From NCBI GenBank assembly GCA_036429605.1, contig CM071592.1:1-11721 (forward strand): a stretch of DNA of 11,721 nucleotides. Direction: 5' to 3'. Under the pieces are notes generated by a model. That model worked only from the letters and a program-made list of their open reading frames with translations. It did no database searches and was not told the DNA's origin. This DNA comes from Cladobotryum mycophilum (Eukaryota > Ascomycota > Sordariomycetes > Hypocreales > Hypocreaceae). Within the stretch, counting starts at the first letter, position 1. Each line of letters begins with the position of its first letter. The translations under genes were made by a program, and so were the position numbers. Positions 1 through 6,566 of this stretch are shown piece after piece.

Positions 1-2385
1 AATGAAATTGTGGCTTTAGATTTAGAGTCCCAGAAAAATAATGTTAAAGCAATAATTGAAGAAATCTTAAGTGAATTTGATTATTACGATGAAAAAGTAG
101 ATTACCAAACAAAAAGTTTGAATGATTATAAATATTATCTAGAATCCTTGAGTATAGAAGATAAAAAGTTTGATATGGATGTTGATTTTTCTAAGAAGGA
201 ACTGGTAAAACAAAAGTATAAGAGAAGTTATAACCATTCATTTATCAAGGAGAAAATAAGTATTACATATATAACAAATAATTATTTTATTGGTCATATG
301 ACTAGTGCAGATTTAAGTATTTTAAATGATTTTGAGGAAATAAAACAAGAGTTGGATATAGTGAATAAAAGTTTTGTAACATTAACGAAACCTATTAATA
401 TAAATGGTATAAATGTTTATTTGAGAGATACAATGTTATTGGCACCTGGTTCTAAAAAATCTTTAGATAGTATAGGTTCTTTATACGCTAATATAAATAA
501 GATTGAGATAAGTAAACATTATATAGAAAATATGGATTTATTGCAAAAGGAGGATCCAGAGTTATTCAAGAAATACGCTTTAAGAGACGCTTTGATAACA
601 ATGATTCATGCTCGTTATATGGAATATTTTAATAATACTTTAGGTGGGATAGGAGTTCCTATTACTTTATCTGGTTTAAGTACAAAATTTATAAGAAAGT
701 ATTGAAAGGAGAAAAATTATAAAGGTTATCAAATTTCTAAGAAGTATTTATTAAGTAACGTTAGTAGTACTGTAACTCCAAAGGGTTTAAATGCTGTAAA
801 AGATATAGGTTTAAAAATGTCGCATTATATAGCAAATTATAGAGGTGGTCGTAATGAAAGTTTTATGTATGGTTATGATTTATCAGATAGATTATGATAT
901 GATTATGATTTAGTAAGTGCTTATACAACTGGGATGACATTAATAGGTACTCCTGATTATGAACAAGGTAGATTGATAGACCCCGATAAATTTACAAAAA
1001 TGTCGTGAAATAATATTTTTAATTCCTACTCTGTCTTAAGCGTTGAATTTATGTTTGATGAATCTGTAAAATATCCTTCAATTCCTTGTAATATAGATGA
1101 AAATACAACTGTTTATCCTTTACAAGGTGAAAGTGTTATAAATGGATTAGAGTATTTAGTGGCTATAAATCAAGGTTGTAAACTAAAGATTAAGGAAGTT
1201 TATTATATTCCTTTTAAAACTGTAAGTAAAGAAGAAGAGGCTGAAGGTGTTTTGACAAAACCTTTTAGAGAATGTATAAAGGAGATACAAACTTTAAGAA
1301 GTAGTTATGACAAAAATACAATAGGTAATTTATTATATAAGGAGTTAGGTAATTCTTTATATGGTTTAACAGTACGTGGCCTTAATGATAAAAAGAAGTA
1401 TGATATACGAAGTAAAGAAATGAAGAGAATGATGGGTAATGATTTGTCTAACCCTTTAATTGCTTCTTGAATAACGGCTTTTATACGTTGTGTTATAGGA
1501 GAATTACTACATTATACCCAATTGTTAGAAGGTAAAGTAGTTTCTGTTACAACTGATGGTTTTATTACCGATATAAAAGATTTAGAAGTTAAAATTTTAG
1601 AAAAACAAAAGGAATTAAGAAAATCAAAATCATTTTTGAAAGAGTATAGAAATTTAAGAAAATATTTAAATGCTAATGAAGAAGCTTTAGAAGTTAAAAA
1701 ATCAGGTAAAAATATCTTGAGTTGAACAACAAGAGGTCAGATTAGTGACGATTCAAAAATAATGGCTGCTACAGGTTATCAAAAGGGTACAGCGTCTTTA
1801 TCAGAGGTACAAAGTTTATTTCTAGAAAAATTGAACTCAAATGATAAGTCTATAAATTATTTAAAGAGTAGTTTACGTAGTGCTTTGGATATTTTTAAAG
1901 AAGGTGGTCATGTGACTCGTATTTATTCCGATCAAGTTTTTAGATTGATGTTCGATAATAAAAGAGTTATCATAAACTCAACAGAAACTTTATTAGATTC
2001 AAAACCATTACTTAAAGCTGAAGAAGGAAAGTTATTAAGATATATTGGAAATTTACCAAAGGTAAAGAAATATAGTAAAACTTCAAATTTGGTTAGTAAT
2101 AACGAGTACAAAGATAAAAGCGATTTAATAGTACGTAACTTTGTAAAAGCTTTATTGAATAACGATTTAAATTTGGATAAGAATGAGTTTAAAAATTATA
2201 AGGAATTAGTAGCTTATTTAAAGGAATTTAATAAGAATTTAAAGATTTCTGATAATTATATATCACAATTAAAAAGAAGAGGAAACTACGTGAGAATTCC
2301 TGTTTCTAAAGAAGGTTTGATTTTTGTAGATTATGTTAAGATAAGATTCCCGAATTTTGATTGAGAGGGTTTATTTATAAAATAG
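1..2385 (+). CDS. Family B DNA polymerase, mitochondrial-plasmid type (3' part, cut by window start)
   Basis: This is the carboxy-terminal 794 codons of the polymerase described in full at 2636-6292; position 1 is the first base of codon 425. It must be read with TGA as tryptophan: in-frame TGAs lie at 703, 895, 1006, 1468, 1723 and 2362, and the real stop is TAG at 2383-2385. It carries ExoII (HMTSADLSIL), ExoIII (YALRD), the YRGG linker motif, motif A (DLVSAYT), motif B (KELGNSLYG) and motif C (VTTDG). The gene is cut only by the window edge. If the molecule is circular, this copy continues from the 5' part at 10450-11721. The standard code would break it into several apparent small ORFs that are not separate genes. 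Confidence 0.95.
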
Positions 2386-2482
2386 AAATATGACAATAAA
2401 TTATGACATGAAATATAATGATTTTTTCTGTATTTGTCAGATTATTCATTTATTCGATTTTTAGTGGTGTAGCAATGTAAAT

Positions 2483-2521
2483 ACATTATATGGTAAGTAG
2501 TAATGTTAAATTATATAATGT
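2483..2521 (+). repeat. Inverted repeat, 9-bp hairpin in the gap (copy 1)
   Basis: ACATTATAT (2483-2491) is the exact reverse complement of ATATAATGT (2513-2521); the loop is 21 nt, and two G-U pairs could lengthen the stem inward. A smaller competing hairpin, AATGTA-AA-TACATT at 2474-2487, overlaps its left arm. The same elements lie at 6390-6428 and 10297-10335. With this A/T content, about one 9-bp match is expected by chance in 250 nt, so the structure is possible but not proven. Confidence 0.4.
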
Positions 2522-2592
2522 TTTTTAGAAAGATGTTTTTATATTGTGAGGGTGGATTAGTGGGTTAAAAAAGAATTGTTTTTAGAGTGTTT
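2522..2592 (+). promoter_or_regulatory. Two near-repeats TTTTTAGA...TGTTT, weak promoter candidates (copy 1)
   Basis: TTTTTAGA occurs at 2522-2529 and 2579-2586, each followed within 1-4 bases by TGTTT (2534-2538 and 2588-2592). As I recall, Neurospora mitochondrial promoters share a core starting TTAGA plus a purine, so both could be transcription start elements about 110 and 55 bases before the first ATG. Neither fits that consensus in full. Further copies are at 6429-6499 and 10336-10406. Confidence 0.25.
2546..2566 (+). other. G-rich, C-free patch in the gap (copy 1)
   Basis: Eleven of 21 bases are G and none is C, with runs GGG (2550-2552), GG (2554-2555) and GGG (2562-2564), in otherwise A/T-dominated sequence. 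Only three multi-G runs are present, so it is not a standard four-run G-quadruplex motif within one molecule. It resembles in composition the G-rich conserved blocks at which mitochondrial replication primers form in animals, but that is analogy only. Further copies are at 6453-6473 and 10360-10380. Confidence 0.4.
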
Positions 2593-2659
2593 ATTTTCTT
2601 AATTTTTAACATCTTTTATACAAGAAAGTAGATAAATGGTGCAAATCCATTCAATTCTG
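2572..2659 (+). ncRNA. tRNA-like fold spanning the polymerase start codon (copy 1)
   Basis: A 7-bp acceptor-like stem pairs AGAATTG (2572-2578) with CAATTCT (2652-2658), all Watson-Crick. Directly inside its 3' strand is a T-arm-like hairpin with a 5-bp stem, AATGG (2635-2639) with CCATT (2647-2651), and a 7-nt loop TGCAAAT. The loop agrees with tRNA positions T54, C56, purine 57 and A58, and the stem has G53-C61; position 55 is G instead of T. T at 2579 sits at tRNA position 8. The third arm is a 13-pair stem (2588-2600 with 2622-2634; 10 Watson-Crick, 3 G-U) stacked against the T-arm. There is no normal D-arm, no GG and no clear anticodon arm, so it is not a working decoding tRNA by eye. 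Base 2659 would be the discriminator, and the in-frame ATG for Met9 starts at 2660. Confidence 0.35.
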
Positions 2660-5600
2660 ATGAAAAAATTATTTACATTATTAACAGTGGATATAAATAG
2701 ATATAAAGCGTTATTTGTAATCAATATTTATTATGTGTTGTGTTGTTTGGTTTATTTAACATTAATCGATTTGTTGAGCTTTAGTAATTTTATACTTTTT
2801 CATAAAGTAAATTATAATAAAGTAAATTATATTTTAATAAAAAGAAATTATAATTATAGTAGGGTTGTTTTATTCAACAAAAGATTTTATTCAACTAAGT
2901 TAGAAGGTTCTGTTGTTGAAGAAGCTTCTATAGAAGTGATAAAATCGGATGTAGAAAGATTAAAAATAATGGGTATTGAAATAAAGTCTCTGGATATTCT
3001 TGAAGATTTATTAAATAATTTAATTGCTACAAAAAATCCTGCTGATGCTTCTCAAGTAGCTGAAAAACTATTGAATGAGATATCAAATTTGATAGAAACA
3101 TTTGATAATATTAATAGTAAAGGTTATATTAATGAGACTGATTTATCAAAATATCCGGTAATAAATGAGTGTTTATCAATTATTTTGAAGGACCGTAGCA
3201 CGTTAAAAAATATGATTCTTGATAATATAACAATCAAGGTAGGTGATTATAATTTAAATATTAGTACTGTTTTGGAGTTATATAAGTGAATATTTAATTT
3301 AGTATTTTTGAAGATTTTTATAGCTACTGAATGTGTTATTTCTTTTTGTAAAGAAGAACCAGAGACTTATGATATCTTGTTGGATTATAAGAATATAAGT
3401 AAGATTTTATTGGGTAAAATAGACCCAAGTATACGTGAAAAGTTTAGTCGTAGAGGTTTATCGTTTATAAGTAATATTTATACAGGTTTTGATACCGAGT
3501 ATGTAAATATAAATAAAGATACAAACAAATTATTATCAGCGCAATTGGCATTAACTACTTCAGTAATTCTAAAATTGCCTAGGAATACTGGTTTTAACTT
3601 TGAAGATGTTAATGTTTCTACAAATGAAGTTTATAGTGCTAAAGATTTAAATAATATATCAAAGTCTATTATAAAATATGACTTGATTAAAAATTATATA
3701 AATCTTAGTATCCAAAATATAAGATTTTTAAAGAGATTTACGGTTTATGATGATGCAATAAAAATATTAGTTGTTGGTTTAAAGAAAAGAGGTATACGTA
3801 TGATTGAAAATGATTCGAATTATTATTTTATATTTGATAGTAATTTGATAAAGGATTATATAAAGGAAACAAACAGTATAAGTTTTAAAGAATTGGTATT
3901 AACTGGTAATGAAATTGTGGCTTTAGATTTAGAGTCCCAGAAAAATAATGTTAAAGCAATAATTGAAGAAATCTTAAGTGAATTTGATTATTACGATGAA
4001 AAAGTAGATTACCAAACAAAAAGTTTGAATGATTATAAATATTATCTAGAATCCTTGAGTATAGAAGATAAAAAGTTTGATATGGATGTTGATTTTTCTA
4101 AGAAGGAACTGGTAAAACAAAAGTATAAGAGAAGTTATAACCATTCATTTATCAAGGAGAAAATAAGTATTACATATATAACAAATAATTATTTTATTGG
4201 TCATATGACTAGTGCAGATTTAAGTATTTTAAATGATTTTGAGGAAATAAAACAAGAGTTGGATATAGTGAATAAAAGTTTTGTAACATTAACGAAACCT
4301 ATTAATATAAATGGTATAAATGTTTATTTGAGAGATACAATGTTATTGGCACCTGGTTCTAAAAAATCTTTAGATAGTATAGGTTCTTTATACGCTAATA
4401 TAAATAAGATTGAGATAAGTAAACATTATATAGAAAATATGGATTTATTGCAAAAGGAGGATCCAGAGTTATTCAAGAAATACGCTTTAAGAGACGCTTT
4501 GATAACAATGATTCATGCTCGTTATATGGAATATTTTAATAATACTTTAGGTGGGATAGGAGTTCCTATTACTTTATCTGGTTTAAGTACAAAATTTATA
4601 AGAAAGTATTGAAAGGAGAAAAATTATAAAGGTTATCAAATTTCTAAGAAGTATTTATTAAGTAACGTTAGTAGTACTGTAACTCCAAAGGGTTTAAATG
4701 CTGTAAAAGATATAGGTTTAAAAATGTCGCATTATATAGCAAATTATAGAGGTGGTCGTAATGAAAGTTTTATGTATGGTTATGATTTATCAGATAGATT
4801 ATGATATGATTATGATTTAGTAAGTGCTTATACAACTGGGATGACATTAATAGGTACTCCTGATTATGAACAAGGTAGATTGATAGACCCCGATAAATTT
4901 ACAAAAATGTCGTGAAATAATATTTTTAATTCCTACTCTGTCTTAAGCGTTGAATTTATGTTTGATGAATCTGTAAAATATCCTTCAATTCCTTGTAATA
5001 TAGATGAAAATACAACTGTTTATCCTTTACAAGGTGAAAGTGTTATAAATGGATTAGAGTATTTAGTGGCTATAAATCAAGGTTGTAAACTAAAGATTAA
5101 GGAAGTTTATTATATTCCTTTTAAAACTGTAAGTAAAGAAGAAGAGGCTGAAGGTGTTTTGACAAAACCTTTTAGAGAATGTATAAAGGAGATACAAACT
5201 TTAAGAAGTAGTTATGACAAAAATACAATAGGTAATTTATTATATAAGGAGTTAGGTAATTCTTTATATGGTTTAACAGTACGTGGCCTTAATGATAAAA
5301 AGAAGTATGATATACGAAGTAAAGAAATGAAGAGAATGATGGGTAATGATTTGTCTAACCCTTTAATTGCTTCTTGAATAACGGCTTTTATACGTTGTGT
5401 TATAGGAGAATTACTACATTATACCCAATTGTTAGAAGGTAAAGTAGTTTCTGTTACAACTGATGGTTTTATTACCGATATAAAAGATTTAGAAGTTAAA
5501 ATTTTAGAAAAACAAAAGGAATTAAGAAAATCAAAATCATTTTTGAAAGAGTATAGAAATTTAAGAAAATATTTAAATGCTAATGAAGAAGCTTTAGAAG

Positions 5601-6292
5601 TTAAAAAATCAGGTAAAAATATCTTGAGTTGAACAACAAGAGGTCAGATTAGTGACGATTCAAAAATAATGGCTGCTACAGGTTATCAAAAGGGTACAGC
5701 GTCTTTATCAGAGGTACAAAGTTTATTTCTAGAAAAATTGAACTCAAATGATAAGTCTATAAATTATTTAAAGAGTAGTTTACGTAGTGCTTTGGATATT
5801 TTTAAAGAAGGTGGTCATGTGACTCGTATTTATTCCGATCAAGTTTTTAGATTGATGTTCGATAATAAAAGAGTTATCATAAACTCAACAGAAACTTTAT
5901 TAGATTCAAAACCATTACTTAAAGCTGAAGAAGGAAAGTTATTAAGATATATTGGAAATTTACCAAAGGTAAAGAAATATAGTAAAACTTCAAATTTGGT
6001 TAGTAATAACGAGTACAAAGATAAAAGCGATTTAATAGTACGTAACTTTGTAAAAGCTTTATTGAATAACGATTTAAATTTGGATAAGAATGAGTTTAAA
6101 AATTATAAGGAATTAGTAGCTTATTTAAAGGAATTTAATAAGAATTTAAAGATTTCTGATAATTATATATCACAATTAAAAAGAAGAGGAAACTACGTGA
6201 GAATTCCTGTTTCTAAAGAAGGTTTGATTTTTGTAGATTATGTTAAGATAAGATTCCCGAATTTTGATTGAGAGGGTTTATTTATAAAATAG
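2636..6292 (+). CDS. Family B DNA polymerase of a fungal mitochondrial plasmid (complete, 1,218 aa, code 4)
   Basis: Template-directed DNA polymerase, presumably replicating the plasmid in the mitochondrial matrix. Seen: ATG 2636 follows an in-frame TAA directly; a second in-frame ATG is at 2660 (Met9). In-frame TGAs at 3287, 4610, 4802, 4913, 5375, 5630 and 6269 are read as Trp; the stop is TAG 6290-6292. Residues 25-55 are strongly hydrophobic; 56-89 are basic and lack acidic residues. ExoI is FDTEY (Asp286, Glu288), ExoII HMTSAD (His523, Asp528), ExoIII YALRD (Tyr616, Asp620), linker YRGG 704-707, motif A DLVSAY (Asp727), motif B KELGNSLYG (Lys871), and motif C TTD 941-943. Motif spacings resemble phi29-type protein-primed enzymes: YxGG to motif A is 23, A to B is 144 and B to C is 72. 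A charged insert (about 950-998) and a long carboxy-terminal tail follow motif C. TTD in motif C matches LaBelle/Fiji plasmid polymerases, from memory. Family assignment is firm; host and priming mode are inferred. Confidence 0.96.
2802..2831 (+). repeat. Perfect 15-bp tandem duplication inside the gene (copy 1)
   Basis: ATAAAGTAAATTATA occurs twice back to back (2802-2816 and 2817-2831). It preserves the frame and repeats the residues KVNY at 57-60 and 62-65 of the polymerase, in the basic stretch after the hydrophobic segment. It looks like a slippage duplication in a tolerant part of the protein. The same repeat is at 6709-6738 and 10616-10645. Confidence 0.9.
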
Positions 6293-6542
6293 AAATATGA
6301 CAATAAATTATGACATGAAATATAATGATTTTTTCTGTATTTGTCAGATTATTCATTTATTCGATTTTTAGTGGTGTAGCAATGTAAATACATTATATGG
6401 TAAGTAGTAATGTTAAATTATATAATGTTTTTTAGAAAGATGTTTTTATATTGTGAGGGTGGATTAGTGGGTTAAAAAAGAATTGTTTTTAGAGTGTTTA
6501 TTTTCTTAATTTTTAACATCTTTTATACAAGAAAGTAGATAA
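6293..6542. other. Non-coding gap, putative control/origin region, copy 2
   Basis: Same 250-bp sequence as 2386-2635, lying between the TAG stop at 6292 and the ATG at 6543. The C-free run is 6392-6504, the G-rich patch 6453-6473 and the tRNA-like fold 6479-6566. In a circular monomer this is the same region seen again. Confidence 0.7.
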
Positions 6543-6566
6543 ATGGTGCAAATCCATTCAATTCTG
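6479..6566 (+). ncRNA. tRNA-like fold spanning the polymerase start codon (copy 2)
   Basis: Identical to 2572-2659. The acceptor-like stem is 6479-6485 with 6559-6565, the long arm 6495-6507 with 6529-6541, and the T-arm-like hairpin 6542-6558. It overlaps the first ATG (6543) and ends just before the second in-frame ATG (6567). Confidence 0.35.

Larger units (their letters stand above)
2386..2635. other. Only non-coding gap of the unit (250 bp), putative control/origin region, copy 1
   Basis: This is the only sequence of the unit outside the polymerase frame. It is very A/T-rich, has short frames only, and contains no recognisable canonical tRNA. What can be seen: a direct repeat TATGACA at 2389 and 2402; hairpin arms 2483-2491/2513-2521; a C-free run 2485-2597; two near-repeats starting TTTTTAGA at 2522 and 2579; a G-rich patch 2546-2566; and a tRNA-like fold starting at 2572. 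Since nothing else in the unit is untranslated, promoter, origin and RNA-processing signals are likely to be here. That is inference from position, not from a recognised signal. Confidence 0.7.
1..3907. repeat. Tandem unit copy 1 (3,907-bp replicon monomer)
   Basis: First of three head-to-tail identical units. The unit begins inside the polymerase gene at codon 425, which is only where the sequence was opened. It contains the 3' two-thirds of one gene copy, one 250-bp non-coding gap and the 5' third of the next gene copy. Base 3907 runs into base 3908 exactly as base 11721 would run into base 1, so the monomer closes as a circle with the reading frame intact. Confidence 0.97.

Noticed and set aside
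1..2364. Four or five separate small genes per unit ending in TGA
   Set aside because: They lie in one frame, abut at TGA codons, and polymerase motifs continue across the joins. With TGA read as Trp they form one protein.
2389..2439. TATGACA repeats with TGTCA as an operator-like palindrome
   Set aside because: Seven- and five-base matches are too short in this composition to support a site, so they are noted only as part of the gap.
2386..2635. Mauriceville/Varkud-type features (reverse transcriptase, CCACCA transcript end, VS ribozyme)
   Set aside because: The gene is a family B DNA polymerase, not a reverse transcriptase, and the gap contains no CCA and nothing I recognise as the VS ribozyme.
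2572..2659. A functional canonical tRNA gene
   Set aside because: It lacks a D-arm with GG and a 5-bp/7-nt anticodon arm, and the middle is about 15 nt too long. Only the acceptor and T-arm parts fit, so it is called tRNA-like only.
3308..3310. TTG at 3308 as a start codon of a 434-residue protein
   Set aside because: The frame is open upstream through TGA 3287 to ATG 2636, and TTG is simply an internal Leu codon.
3393..3401. ATATAAGTA, identical to the yeast mitochondrial promoter nonanucleotide
   Set aside because: It lies inside the polymerase coding sequence, the motif is likely by chance at this A/T content, and nothing else supports a yeast-type promoter there.
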